DNA of 64,000 nucleotides from Tritrichomonas musculus (taxonomy: Eukaryota > Parabasalia > Tritrichomonadida > Tritrichomonadidae), in contig JAPFFF010000013.1 in NCBI GenBank assembly GCA_039105265.1, forward strand, positions 1,240,001-1,304,000, given 5' to 3'. The notes beneath the pieces are model-generated. The model was given only the letters and a program-made list of their open reading frames with translations. It was not told the DNA's origin and ran no database searches. The first letter of the stretch is position 1. Every line of letters starts with the position of its first letter. Positions 30,801-40,482 of the stretch are shown piece by piece. Both the position numbers and the translations under genes were made by a program.

Positions 30801-32604
30801 AATCATTTTGATTTGCTGCAAGTGTGAAATAATGAATTGCTTTATTTATATCTCTTGTAAAATATTCTCCTTTTGAATAAATTACGCCAAGAATAAATTG
30901 TGCATCTGAATGATTTTGATTTGCTGCAAGTGTGAAATAATGAATTGCTTTATTTATATCTATTGTAACATATTCTCCTCCTGAATAAATTACGCCAAGA
31001 TGAAATTGTGCATCTGAATGATTTTGATTTGCTGCAAGTGTGAAATAAAAAATTGCTTTATCTATACATTGTGATGTGAATTGAAATCTCTTCTGATATT
31101 TTTGTAAATAATGATATTCAGTTTTGTTATACTCATTGTTACATGAAATATTGCCATAATAGAATAATGATGCAAGTATAAAGTGTGCATTGGTATTCCG
31201 ATATTCTGCAATCAAAAACAAATAAAAAGTGAATTTATCATTTTCAAAATTAATTTTCGTGAGATTATCATCAATTCTAAATATAATAGAGTAAAATTCA
31301 ATATAAAATGTGTTAATTAATTGCAAAAGTCTTGGTCGTTCTTCTTCTTTTAAACTAGTGCACTTCGAAAATATTTGTTGAATTTTGATAAGTTCTTGGG
31401 AACAATTTTTTGAAAGGATAAATAAGATAACTTTTCCAAGCGAATAAATATCTGATTTATATGTGAATGCTTCTCCATTTAAAATTTCTTGTGCAATGTA
31501 TCCTTCCATAAAATTGTCTGTCATATTCAAATTTGAGTTAGTTGATGATTTTTTGATCATCCGATCAAAGTCAATAAGATAAACTGTGCCGTTTTCATCA
31601 ACAATTAAATTATTTGGCTTTAAGTCTCGATAAATAAATCCATGATTATGAAGATACAAAAGAATTATTAAGATTTCAAATATGATTTTCATGATGTCTT
31701 TCGTTGATTCCTTTGTAAAATCGATTTCGTCCAATGTTTTCCCTTCTAAATATTCAATAAATAAGCAATTGTATGATAAATACTTCGTAGTGCCAAAATA
31801 TCTGGGATGAAGTGTATGCTTAATGCTGAGGTAATTTTCATGCTCTCGTTGAAACAACTTGTCTTCTTCTGGCGTTTTTAGAAACATCTTCATCAAGCAA
31901 ATTTCTTCTTTTTCAATCAAATATGCAAAATAAATTGATGATGAACTACCTCGATTATAAAGATGAAGTTCAATGAATTCATCGCTCTTTATTTCTTTAT
32001 CTTCAACACCACTTTCACAATAATCATAAAAATGAATAATTCTGTCATATTTCGAATTCAAAAAGCCAATTGAAATCATATAAAAAGAAACACTTTTTCG
32101 AATGACATCCCACGTGAACTTGATGTCTTTGATGGTTTTAGGATTTATATTTGAAAAATCAAGCTCAAATTTGGTTAAAAATGGAGGAGCCAATTTTTCA
32201 ATGAGTAAATGATCGTTATCTTCTGAAAATCGAAAATGAATTCTTTGATTCCCGAACTGTTCAATCTTCTTTTTGACATTTTCTGATGTACAATAGATAA
32301 TTGATTCCGAGTTAAACTCGAATAATGACAAAAACAATGAAAAGTCGGTTGGTTGGATTAATAATATTATATAATCAAAGCAAACAATAAAAAAATCCGA
32401 AATATCGCATTTATTTTGTGAGTTAATATACTCATCGATGACAATAATATTGAATTTATTTTTTCTTTGAAAATTGTGTATCGACGTTTGAAAACTTTCT
32501 GAAAATAAATCAAATTTAAACTTTTGAATAACTTTATTCAAGCGAGGATTGCAAATATGTAATAGTTTTCTATCAAAAATGCTTTGAATCTTCTGAAGAT
32601 ACAT
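27874..32604 (-). CDS. Protein kinase with ~26 Sel1 repeats
   Basis: 1576 residues, the longest kinase/Sel1 gene here. N-terminal family domain 1-205 (FNIIVIDEYI, FFIVCFDYIILLI, WDVIRKSVSFYMISIGF). Kinase domain ~210-440: glycine loop weak (RGSSSSIY), beta-3 Lys239, EYLEGKTL, YRDLKPNNLIVD with Asp326-region catalytic loop (RDLK 326-329), IDFDR (345-348) for DFG, AQE (371-373) for APE, SDIYSLGKV. Sel1 repeats from ~510, 22 of them nearly identical. Many alternate between a VTVD...TLSANQNDSR unit and a TRD...TLAANQNDSD unit, a 72-residue higher-order repeat. The protein ends KLFYEGFGFEI. No signal peptide or membrane segment. Probably a cytosolic signalling scaffold kinase. Substrate unknown. 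Confidence 0.9.
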   Translation of the reverse strand: MYLQKIQSIFDRKLLHICNPRLNKVIQKFKFDLFSESFQTSIHNFQRKNKFNIIVIDEYINSQNKCDISDFFIVCFDYIILLIQPTDFSLFLSLFEFNSESIIYCTSENVKKKIEQFGNQRIHFRFSEDNDHLLIEKLAPPFLTKFELDFSNINPKTIKDIKFTWDVIRKSVSFYMISIGFLNSKYDRIIHFYDYCESGVEDKEIKSDEFIELHLYNRGSSSSIYFAYLIEKEEICLMKMFLKTPEEDKLFQREHENYLSIKHTLHPRYFGTTKYLSYNCLFIEYLEGKTLDEIDFTKESTKDIMKIIFEILIILLYLHNHGFIYRDLKPNNLIVDENGTVYLIDFDRMIKKSSTNSNLNMTDNFMEGYIAQEILNGEAFTYKSDIYSLGKVILFILSKNCSQELIKIQQIFSKCTSLKEEERPRLLQLINTFYIEFYSIIFRIDDNLTKINFENDKFTFYLFLIAEYRNTNAHFILASLFYYGNISCNNEYNKTEYHYLQKYQKRFQFTSQCIDKAIFYFTLAANQNHSDAQFHLGVIYSGGEYVTIDINKAIHYFTLAANQNHSDAQFILGVIYSKGEYFTRDINKAIHYFTLAANQNDSDAQFNLGLIYSKGEYVTVDINKAIHYFTLSANQNDSRAQFNLGLIYSKGEYVTRDINKAIHYYTLAANQNDSDAQFNLGLIYSEGEYVTVDINKAIHYFTLAANQNDSDAQFNLGLIYSKGEYVTVDINKAIHYFTLSANQNDSRAQFNLGLIYSKGEYFTRDINKAIHYFTLAANQNDSDAQFILGLIYSEGEYVTVDINKAIHYFTLSANQNDSRAQFNLGLIYSKREYFTRDINKAIHYFTLAANQNDSDAQFNLGLIYSKGEYVTVDINKAIHYFTLSANQNDSRAQFNLGLIYSKGEYVTRDINKAIHYFTLAANQNDSRAQFNLGLIYSEGEYVTVDINKAIHYCTLAANQNDSRAQFNLGLIYSKGEYVTVDINKAIHYFTLAANQNDSRAQFNLGLIYSEGEYVTVDINKAIHYFTLSANQNDSDAQFNLGVIYYNDRYAARDINKAIHYFSLSANQNDSDALFNLGVIYSNDKYAARDINKAIHYFTLAANQNNIRAQFNLGEIYSNDKYAARDINKAIHYFTLAANQNNSEAQFNLGLIYIKGEYITRDINKAIHYFTLAANQNNLEAQLNLGVIYYSGKYAARDTTKAIHYYTLAANQNDSTAQFILGIIYYNDKYAARDTTKAIHYFTLAANQNNSEAQFNLGVIYSKGEYVTRDMNKAIHYYTLAAKQHNSNALYNLGFIYSEGEYVTRDMNKAIHYCTLAANQNHPYAQLILGIIYFKGIGISENIKKGIYLITLSAKNGCILANFYVGFFYHRGMYMKRDINKAIHYYKEASSFNNQYAKNNLGILFKNGYKDEVVKNLGLSIEYFKEAICQKDDKVSMYNLAHLYFYEDPIKDSIDKSIELLIHSIEKGFQQSKVLLCLALLKKHNFHLDMIKAEIEPISKELSFEICTIIWNSGLLESIYFEALYNYNQNIDFLYSNDFRPYITNEINDSEIIINSGPDPQIPNISKLFYEGFGFEI

Positions 32605-33227
32605 AAATAAAAATTTTGAGATTTGCTTTCAATTAAATGTAACCATTTTTTTTTTTTAAAAAAAACATTTTATATTGAATACGATTAAAAGATGAAACAT
32701 TCACATTTTGGGAATGAACAATCAAAAAAAAGGAAATCTCTAGTTGAATCGTTATCTCCAATGCTATTTAATCTTTCAATTATTTAATGTACTTTAAATT
32801 TAGATTGAATAATAAATGCAAGAAGTGTCACTATTTGCACTGTATTGGCCATTTAATCATGTTTGAAATTATATTATATAAGAATAATAGTTTTAATTGA
32901 TATTAATATTTTTATTGAATGCTATTAAAGAGTATTGACAAATTGGCAGCAATTAGATAAATGTGAATTATCTTCCAGTTAAGATATTTTAGCAATAACA
33001 GTGATTTTTTTTCTGGAAAATTTTGAATGAATAATTGTAAAATAATAAAACACAAGATATTTTAAAAATATTAGAATTTGTAATAAACTTTTGCACAAAA
33101 TCGTTCAATCTGAAATTACATCTTTCTACCACTTTCAGAAAAATTGTGTTTTTTTTATAAAAAAAAAAAAAAAAAAAAAATTGAATAAACAAATTGAAAA
33201 ATAGATAAGAAATACTTGTATCTTTAT
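32605..33227. other. Spacer without gene
   Basis: AT-rich, with a poly(A) run at about 33161-33180. No supported gene. Confidence 0.5.
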
Positions 33228-35024
33228 TTAGCAGTGTTTAAGAATTTCATCAGAAACATTAAGAAGAGTTTGTGAAGCATGACCGATTGTTTCCTTAAGA
33301 TATTTGGTGTTGTCTGCGACTTGTTGTTTAACCTTGGCAGGGTCGATTGACATGATCTTTTCGAAATGCTCCTTTGTGATATCGCTGCCAGTCCAGTCGA
33401 GATCTTCGTAGTGTGGGATAAGTCCGAGTGGGCTTTCGTGTGCCTTAGCTGAGCCATCAACGCGTCCGACCATCCAAGCGAGAACGCGAGCATTCTCACG
33501 ATATCCTGGCCACATGAATTTTCCGTTCTCCTTACGGAACCAATTAACGTGGAAAACGTGTGGAAGCTTGCAGTGATATTTGGAATCCATGTCGAGGTAG
33601 TGGTTGAAGTAATCTCCCATATGATATCCGCAGAATGGAAGCATAGCGAATGGATCACGACGAAGGGCACCAACTTGACCTTCTGCTGCTGCTGTTTGTT
33701 CTGAACCAACTGTAGCGCCCATGTAAACACCATGAGCCCAGTTACGAGCTTCATAAACAAGTGGAATGTCGTTCATACGACGTCCACCATAGACAAAGAT
33801 GGAAACTGGAACGCCATCTGGATTCTCCCAGTCTGGGTCAATGCATGGGCAGTTGCATGCTGGGGCTGTGAAACGGCTGTTTGGATGTGATGATGGACGT
33901 CCGCATCCTGGGGTCCAATCAAGTCCGTTCCAGTCGATAAGGTGATCAGGTGGTTCCTTAGTCATTCCCTCCCACCAGATGTCACCATCATCTGTTAATG
34001 CAACATTTGTGAAGATTGTATTCTTGGCACATGATAAGAGAGCGTTTGGATTTGTTTCCATAGCTGTTCCTGGAGCCACACCGAAGAATCCATTTTCTGG
34101 GTTGATAGCACGGAGTTCTCCTTGCTTGTTTGGTTTGATCCATGCGATATCATCACCAACTGTCGTAACTTGCCAGCCTTCCTTTTGAAGAGCATCAGGT
34201 GGGATGATCATTGCGAAGTTTGTTTTACCGCAGGCACTTGGGAAGGCTGCTGTAGCAAAATACTTCTTACCTTTTGGATCTTTAACGCCAAGGATCAGCA
34301 TGTGTTCTGCGAGCCATCCTTCATCCTTACCCATCTTTGAAGCAATACGAAGAGCGAAGCATTTCTTTCCGAGAAGGGCGTTACCACCATATCCTGATCC
34401 GAATGAGATAATTTCTCTTGTTTCTGGGAAGTGGGTGATGTAAGTGTTTTCTGGATTGCATGGCCAAGCAACATCTTCAACGCCAGCCTTAAGTGGCATA
34501 CCAACTGAGTGAACGCATGGAACGAAATCGCCATGTTCGCCGATGCATTTGAGAACCTTTGGAGAAACACGGGTCATGATTCTCATGTTAACAACGACAT
34601 AAGGTGAGTCTGTAATTTCGATACCGTTCTTTCCGATTGTTGATCCAATTGGACCCATTGAGAATGGGATGATGTACATTGTACGGCCTTCCATGCATCC
34701 GTCAAAGAGTTTTTCAAGAATTCCTTTCATTTCAGCTGGTGCTTTCCAGTGGTTTGTTGGTCCGGCATCTTCTTCTTTTTCTGAGCAGATGAAAGTCTTG
34801 GATTCAACACGTGCAACATCGCGTTTATCTGAGCGGAATAAGTAGCAGCCTGGGCGTTTTTGTTCGTTCAATTTGATAGCCATCTTTTTGTCAACCATCA
34901 TTTTGAAAAGCTCATCTGTTTCTTTTTGTGATCCATCGCACCAATGAACATTCTTTGGCTTGCAAAGGTCGGTGTACTTCTTAACGAAGGCAAGAAGTTT
35001 TTGGTTCTTTGTGTGTTCAGACAT
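33228..35024 (-). CDS. PEPCK: Phosphoenolpyruvate carboxykinase, GTP type
   Basis: 598 residues, full length for the GTP-dependent family. It catalyses oxaloacetate + GTP to PEP + CO2 + GDP; in trichomonads the cytosolic enzyme is thought to run mainly towards oxaloacetate, feeding malate to hydrogenosomes. Seen: the P-loop (kinase-1a) FPSACGKTN at 261-269 with the hyper-reactive Cys265, kinase-2 motif [11 protein letters not shown] (289-299), the substrate-binding [15 protein letters not shown] (212-226), FGVAPGT, and [14 protein letters not shown]. No targeting presequence. The composition is clearly less AT-rich than its neighbours and codons are biased, as expected for a highly expressed metabolic gene. 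An initiator-like TCACTTTT lies ~6 bases before the ATG, and the stop codon is within TAAATAAA. Confidence 0.97.
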   Translation of the reverse strand: MSEHTKNQKLLAFVKKYTDLCKPKNVHWCDGSQKETDELFKMMVDKKMAIKLNEQKRPGCYLFRSDKRDVARVESKTFICSEKEEDAGPTNHWKAPAEMKGILEKLFDGCMEGRTMYIIPFSMGPIGSTIGKNGIEITDSPYVVVNMRIMTRVSPKVLKCIGEHGDFVPCVHSVGMPLKAGVEDVAWPCNPENTYITHFPETREIISFGSGYGGNALLGKKCFALRIASKMGKDEGWLAEHMLILGVKDPKGKKYFATAAFPSACGKTNFAMIIPPDALQKEGWQVTTVGDDIAWIKPNKQGELRAINPENGFFGVAPGTAMETNPNALLSCAKNTIFTNVALTDDGDIWWEGMTKEPPDHLIDWNGLDWTPGCGRPSSHPNSRFTAPACNCPCIDPDWENPDGVPVSIFVYGGRRMNDIPLVYEARNWAHGVYMGATVGSEQTAAAEGQVGALRRDPFAMLPFCGYHMGDYFNHYLDMDSKYHCKLPHVFHVNWFRKENGKFMWPGYRENARVLAWMVGRVDGSAKAHESPLGLIPHYEDLDWTGSDITKEHFEKIMSIDPAKVKQQVADNTKYLKETIGHASQTLLNVSDEILKHC

Positions 35025-35029
35025 CTAAA

Positions 35030-35038
35030 TAAAAGTGA
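35030..35038 (-). promoter_or_regulatory. Probable initiator (Inr) of the PEPCK gene
   Basis: On the minus strand ATCACTTTT lies 6-14 bases before the ATG. TCACTTT fits the trichomonad Inr consensus TCAYTWY. The short 5' leader is typical of trichomonad mRNAs. Confidence 0.5.
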
Positions 35039-35396
35039 TGTAATAATTTATTTGAAAGATTCAAAATCAAAATTTTGAGTTGTTATATTATTTAAAGATG
35101 GAAATTTTTGATAAGTTTATTCAATTATAAACACTCAAATTTCAATATTAATTGAAAAATTCAAATAATATATGTTCGAATAGTTGAAAAAGTTTTACTG
35201 ATGAGTTAATTAAATTGAATAAATTGAATATATATGAGTAAAAAAATTGTGAATTTTATTTCAATTTTTTTTTAGAAAAGATTATTTTGTGAATAAAAGT
35301 CAAATGACCATTACTTAATAACAACGATAAAAATGTTGGTAAAAAACATTAATAGTATTTTGTTAAACATTTATAATAAAATAATGAAAAATACAT

Positions 35397-35734
35397 TTAA
35401 GGGACCACTATCAAATTCTATGTTAAAAATTCTATGAGTTATCACAAAATTAATTGACTTAAAAAAAATTATTTCTTGAGTATTTTTGCTATATTTTGGT
35501 ATATATAAATTGTATAAATTACATATCATTTATTTCTATTCTTCTTTTAAGCCTATTCCCTTTTTTCAATAAAAATTTAAAAGTTGAAAGGAGTAAAAAT
35601 TTTACAAAAATGATCGGAATGGTGAAATTTTAAAGTTTTAAACTTTTTCCGAGAAAACAACTATTGAATTTTCTTTTCTATGAGTTTTCTCAATATTGAA
35701 ATGTTTACAAAAAAATATGATAGTGGTCCCTTAA
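35397..35734. mobile_element. TTAA-flanked MITE, same family as 4883-6222, without the nested insertion
   Basis: Ends TTAAGGGACCACTATCA and the near-complement TGATAGTGGTCCCTTAA, with TTAA at both borders. Over its whole length it matches the two outer parts of the 4883-6222 element in inverse orientation (roughly 90% by eye). At the equivalent of the nested insertion it has one uninterrupted CCTTTCAA. 338 bp, non-coding. Confidence 0.85.
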
Positions 35735-36391
35735 ATAGTAAAAATATTTTTTTAGCAAATCCAAAATCAAAAATGGTTTAAATAAAAACTACAAGTTTTG
35801 AAATATATAAGTCATAATTTATTTCAATTTTTTAATATGTTATTTAAATCCTTTTCATTTTTAATTATATGTTAAATAAATATAAAATTTTTAATAAAGT
35901 ATCGATATAAATAGTATTTAATTCAATTTAACAAAAATTGAATAAAACTATTTTAATTGAAGTTGAAAGTAATCATTTTAAGATACACCAACAAATCTTG
36001 TTTTAACAAATTAAGTATATAGCTGCACAATAATGATTTTTATGAGTTATTTTCTAAATCCTTTGGAAACCGCAATTTAAGATTTTCAAAAGTTATTTGA
36101 TAATGTGAAGATGAGAAAATATACAGCCATATTATGAAATATGCAGGTATTAAGAAATATTTGGTAGGTTTAGTATGCGTTTTATCTGATTAGTAAACTA
36201 TTATTACAAAATACTTTTCAAACATTTAAAATAAGGATTAGTCAGAATAAAACAAATATTTGTTATGATATACATTTTTTCAACAAATTAATGTAATTAG
36301 CAGAAATAAATGGATTAAAAAAAACAAAAACATTTATTTAGTTTTTGGATTTTACTTTGATAAAATTCATTATACTTTTCTTATTAAAAAT
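35735..36391. other. Spacer without gene
   Basis: AT-rich. No coding or repeat signal was recognised. Confidence 0.5.
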
Positions 36392-36554
36392 ATCTTTAGT
36401 ATAAAATATTAAATTGAAATAAGCAGGGTCTCATAGCTCAGTCGGTAGAGCGTTGTGCTGATAACGCAAAGGTCTAGGGTTCGAGTCCCTGTGGGACCAT
36501 TTTTTATTTTCTCTTGACTAAAAGATGCTTTTTTTTTTGCATTTCAAAGAAAAC

Positions 36555-36560
<6 letters not shown>
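36392..36560 (+). repeat. Segmental duplication around tRNA-Ile, copy 1
   Basis: Upstream CTTTAGTATAAAATAT and TTGAAATAAGCA, the tRNA, and downstream ATTTTTTATTTTCTCTT, ACTAAAAGAT and CATTTCAAAGAAAACATT are shared with 39907-40073. Confidence 0.85.
36427..36499 (+). tRNA. tRNA-Ile (GAT)
   Basis: Acceptor GGTCTCA/TGGGACC with discriminator A, anticodon arm TTGTG-CTGATAA-CGCAA giving anticodon GAT, T arm GGGTTCGAGTCCC. B box GGTTCGAGTCC present. Followed by a TTTTTT terminator. No intron, no CCA. Identical to the copy at 39943. Confidence 0.96.

Positions 36561-36593
<33 letters not shown>
36557..36593. repeat. (TA)n microsatellite
   Basis: An uninterrupted TA dinucleotide run of about 37 bases, just downstream of the tRNA-Ile duplication. 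Confidence 0.9.
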
Positions 36594-36596
<3 letters not shown>

Positions 36597-36851
36597 CACC
36601 TATTTGGTGCTGAGAGAGGTCTCAATAAAAATAATTTAAAAATATACCTGTCTCCACTTACTAATTGCTATTTCTGAGTACGTTTAAAAAATTATATCGT
36701 AATCCAAAAAAATACTTAAATACTAATAACTCATTAAAAAATACTAATAACTGATATAGATTATATTTATATATAAAGTAAATATCTTAAATAAAATTGC
36801 GAAAAATCAAGCTTTTAGAAATAATCAATATAAATATGAATTTTTTTTAAA

Positions 36852-38174
36852 TTAAATCAATCTTCCATAAATTTCAAATGAATTAATTGCAAAGTAATTA
36901 GAGCCATGCCAGCTTGGTGAAACAGCACGCATTCTAATATATCTGAATTCAACAAATTGTTGATTACTCAAACTGAATGTATAAATCAAACTTTTTCCGT
37001 TCAAACGAGAACAATTATTTTGCCTATCAAGAATTGTCCATGATTCATTATCAATTGAACCTTCGATTACCCAACTTTTCGGGTGAATGAAATTTGAATC
37101 AATATCTCTTGATCGAATTGTGTAATTTGTAGGTATTACACGCTTTTCTTTGAAATCAAAGCTAATCCAGCTATTTGGTAAATTTTTAGATTCATAACAT
37201 TTGTAAAGATCATCAAACAAAACAACATTTTTGGGCTGACACCAATCGGCATTATCACTATAACAAGAAGAAGCTGTTATATCAACTTCGGCTTCAATTT
37301 TATCACTCGATTTTCTCTTAAGGAAATTAAAAATACCATTGAATGGATTTTGATCGTCCAATGAAAATTGAATACCTGGTAATGGCTTCTCTTTATATCG
37401 TCTTTTCTTTGAAGTTCTTTCTTCTTCTTTCGATTTGATTCTTTGCTCGAGTCGTGATGAAATTTTCATCCAAATTGAAGCCGTCATTTTATTAAAATCA
37501 TAAATTTCAACAAAATCACTGATTGTATTTGAAGAGACATTCAAAAAGTGGACAGATTCATATAAAATAGAATATTGACCATCAATCGAGTAAAGATCAT
37601 TCACAAATGACATTAATTGATCTTCTGAATATAATTGAATTTTTGAATGGTTTACAATTGCAATAAGCATGTTAATGTCAAGTTTTAAAAATTCTTTTTT
37701 ATGGGTTTCACAAAGTTCATAGAAATGTTGTGCTATGAATTCAATTTCTTCTGAAATACTTTTTGAATAAAAAGTGTCATATTTTCTATGGTTTTCAATT
37801 AACTTAAAAACATTATCAATTGTGATTTCTGCCGGAACTATTTGGTCAAGAAATTCTATGCATTTGCTGCCAAGTACGTTAATAACTTCAATGATAAATG
37901 GGAATTCTTCTTCTGGAATCTGGACTTCATTGAATTTGATTAGATTGAGGATATGCGCAAAATTGCCATGATTACGAGTATTCATCTCAAAAACATCAAA
38001 AGTTGGATCATTTGAATGAATTTTACAAATATTAGGAGATAGAAGATCTGATATTAATTTACATGTTCTGAATTCTTCACCATTGATTATAAATACAAAG
38101 TCATTACTGTATGATTGAAAGGGAACGTTAATAATGCTCGATGGCATCAGCTTCATCTTGCTCGTTTGGCTCAT
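36852..38174 (-). CDS. BTB-like protein with C-terminal F5/8 type C (discoidin-like) domain
   Basis: 440 residues. Residues ~22-115 (DFVFIINGEEFRTCKLISDL...) resemble a trichomonad BTB/POZ-like fold: an opening strand, then helices with a hydrophobic IIEVINVLGSKCIEFLD. The middle (~120-250) is helical and BACK-like. Residues ~295-440 form a discoidin/F5-8C-like beta sandwich: NSWISFDFKEKRVIPTNYTI, SWVIEGSIDNESWTILD, FRYIRMRAVSP, FAINSFEIYG. This BTB plus F5/8C arrangement is common in trichomonads. A basic stretch SKKRRYKEK (~250-258) could be a nuclear signal. No signal peptide, so the F5/8C domain is intracellular. Likely an adaptor, perhaps for a cullin ligase (inferred). Confidence 0.82.
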   Translation of the reverse strand: MSQTSKMKLMPSSIINVPFQSYSNDFVFIINGEEFRTCKLISDLLSPNICKIHSNDPTFDVFEMNTRNHGNFAHILNLIKFNEVQIPEEEFPFIIEVINVLGSKCIEFLDQIVPAEITIDNVFKLIENHRKYDTFYSKSISEEIEFIAQHFYELCETHKKEFLKLDINMLIAIVNHSKIQLYSEDQLMSFVNDLYSIDGQYSILYESVHFLNVSSNTISDFVEIYDFNKMTASIWMKISSRLEQRIKSKEEERTSKKRRYKEKPLPGIQFSLDDQNPFNGIFNFLKRKSSDKIEAEVDITASSCYSDNADWCQPKNVVLFDDLYKCYESKNLPNSWISFDFKEKRVIPTNYTIRSRDIDSNFIHPKSWVIEGSIDNESWTILDRQNNCSRLNGKSLIYTFSLSNQQFVEFRYIRMRAVSPSWHGSNYFAINSFEIYGRLI

Positions 38175-38564
38175 ATTTCAAATGATGAGAAATGAAAAAA
38201 ACGAAAGAAAATTTCAGAATATCATTCAAAAAATTGAAAGTATTCAGAAAAAGATTCATAAATTTATAATGACAAATATACATATTGTCAAATATTTATT
38301 ATGTAAAATAAATTTTCATTTCATATAAATAATTTATTTTATAAATTACAAAATAAAAAAACATATATTTATTAAGATATCATATCGGGAGAAATAAGTA
38401 TTCAAAATAGTTTTAATTTCATTGTCTTATTTTCATTCTTTTAGTTAATTTATATAAAGCCTGTTTTGGGTGATCAGAACCATGAGATAGATGATTATGA
38501 AAATAGAAAAAAAAAAAAAAAAAAAAAAAAAAAAGAATCAAATACAAAATTATTTCTTTTTGTT
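38175..38564. other. Spacer with poly(A) tract
   Basis: AT-rich, with an A run at about 38508-38534. No supported gene. Confidence 0.5.
38181..38195 (-). promoter_or_regulatory. Initiator (Inr) of the BTB-F5/8C gene
   Basis: On the minus strand AATGATGAGAAATGA reads TCATTTCTCATCATT, 7-21 bases before the ATG. It matches the trichomonad Inr TCAYTWYTCATTA at all but one position, the best such match seen in the window. Confidence 0.6.
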
Positions 38565-38945
38565 TATTTGTCAATATTTATCAATTCATATTGTCTTGAT
38601 CCTAGGCCTAATCTATTGGCTTCTTCACAAATATGAATAGCATGTAAATCAGTCATTCTTTTAACTAAAGCTGCTTTTCCTTTATCAGTCGAATTCATGA
38701 CTGCATCATTGGAGCATTGATCGAGAGCAACTGGATCAAGAGATGCATTTCAGCTTCACCTTCTTCATCCAAAAGGTCGCATGGCGCAAATGCTTTGAAT
38801 CCATGATCTTGCAATGTTTGCCAGTGATCTTTAACAGTGTTCCTTTTATTGGAAATCCAGGAACTTTGCTCACTAAATTCTTAATTAAACTAGGAACTAA
38901 ATAGTAATGACTGCCTGGTTCTCCACTTCGTAATTAAATTAGGAA
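38565..38945 (-). pseudogene. 3' remnant of an unidentified gene
   Basis: The minus strand encodes, with frame changes, IKNLVSKVPGFPIKGT, HWQTLQDHGFKAFAPCDLLD, and finally NSTDKGKAALVKRMTDLHAI and HICEEANRLGLGSRQYELI before a TAA at 38565. The residue quality is clearly protein-like and the sequence is less AT-rich than its surroundings. The frames do not join. Family not recognised. Confidence 0.5.
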
Positions 38946-39906
38946 CACCAAGACAGCCATAAATACGAAGTAAGAGGCCTTATTAAGGTATTCATTCAAT
39001 TTTGTAGTATTCAAAAAGTGACAACGAAAATACATATTTTGCGAAATATATCATTATAAATTTTAATTTTTTTTATTAAATATTCATAAAATTAATAATA
39101 TCATTATATAATATATTTAAATTATTGTATATCTTGCTAAAAGTAGAGATAATTTCATAAATAATCACTCAGCTAATCTTTTCAACCTGAGTTAAAATTT
39201 GAAAAATTGGCCATATTTTTTGATTTTAAAAAGATTTATTTTAAAAAATCAAAAATTCCGACGCTGGGGACTTTATTTTGGATAGATTTTTTCTTTGAAT
39301 ACTTTACATATTTTTACTTTTCAGAAATCTTTATTTTCTCACAATTTTACAATTGTTTATATCTTACAATCTCACAATTATTTCTTAAAAAAATGCTCAA
39401 TATTCTGAAGCATATAATAATTTCATAGAATTGATCTCAATTTTCTGATGATTCAAATATTTCATAAAAAATAAATTCAATTTAATAAATTAACTAAAAA
39501 ATATATCTTATATTTTAAATTGGATTTTCCTCATATTTGCTATAATATTTATACAAAACATCATTTTTTTTCTAAACTTATCAAATTGTAAAATTTTCAT
39601 TCAAAAAGAAAAATTAGTTTATTTTTATATCATACGTCAATTTTACCATTATATTTAGTAAATAAATTTTTTATCATCATATATTTTATTATATTATAAT
39701 ATGATAAAATATACTGCTTTTGTTCAACCTTAATATGGTCTGAAGTAAGCTTTATGGTGTGATTTCTTTTGTGAAATAAACTTTAGATTTGCTCATTTAT
39801 AAAAAGTGAAATAAAATGACAATGCCACTCATCCAAAAAGAATCGTATTTTTTTAAGAGTTTCCCTTTCAAAAAAATATCATATCTAATAATTATAAAAG
39901 TATACT
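38946..39906. other. Spacer without gene
   Basis: AT-rich. A TTCAAAAAGTG motif lies at about 39010. Short open frames lack protein character. Confidence 0.5.
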
Positions 39907-40073
39907 TTTCTTTAGTATAAAATATATAATTGAAATAAGCAAGGTCTCATAGCTCAGTCGGTAGAGCGTTGTGCTGATAACGCAAAGGTCTAGGGTTCGA
40001 GTCCCTGTGGGACCATTTTTTATTTTCTCTTTACTAAAAGATACTTTTTTTTATTTGGCATTTCAAAGAAAAC
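39907..40073 (+). repeat. Segmental duplication around tRNA-Ile, copy 2
   Basis: Matches 36392-36560 on both sides of the tRNA with a few substitutions and a small indel. Confidence 0.85.
39943..40015 (+). tRNA. tRNA-Ile (GAT)
   Basis: Identical over all 73 bases to the copy at 36427, same orientation, with the same TTTTTT terminator. The flanks have diverged slightly while the gene has not. Confidence 0.96.
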
Positions 40074-40482
40074 ATTAATCAATTATACAAATAAATTATT
40101 ATATCTTAATTGTTTATTTAATTACTTCTTATTTTGATTTTTATTTAATTAAATAAAAGATACATATATTTTTGAAATATTATAAATTGAGTCTACCCTC
40201 TCCCAACAATTCGTAACTTTTTTGAATACTTTTCAGAATTTTTTGATTTTTTAAAACGAAAATATAAGAAAGGTATTCTCCCATTATATTGCTTCTTTCT
40301 CTCAATTTTCTGAGGCCTCTCAATTTTGAAAGAAATTTATAAATCAATTCATTTATTATTAATATTATTCATTTAAATGCATTGGTATTAATATAACTAT
40401 ATTCAAAAATATATTAATATAATTGGTATTAATGTAAAATAAAACTTTTTGAAAACTTTACAAATATGACTTTTATTTTATT
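40074..40482. other. Spacer without gene
   Basis: AT-rich 3' spacer. Nothing recognised. Confidence 0.5.

Noticed and set aside
33224-34570. Overlapping ORFs in other frames of the PEPCK gene
   Set aside because: The PEPCK frame is full-length with all motifs. The others are shadows favoured by its codon bias.
39207-39428. 73-codon Phe/Ile-rich ORF
   Set aside because: TTG start, pure AT-composition protein, no upstream signal. Considered chance.
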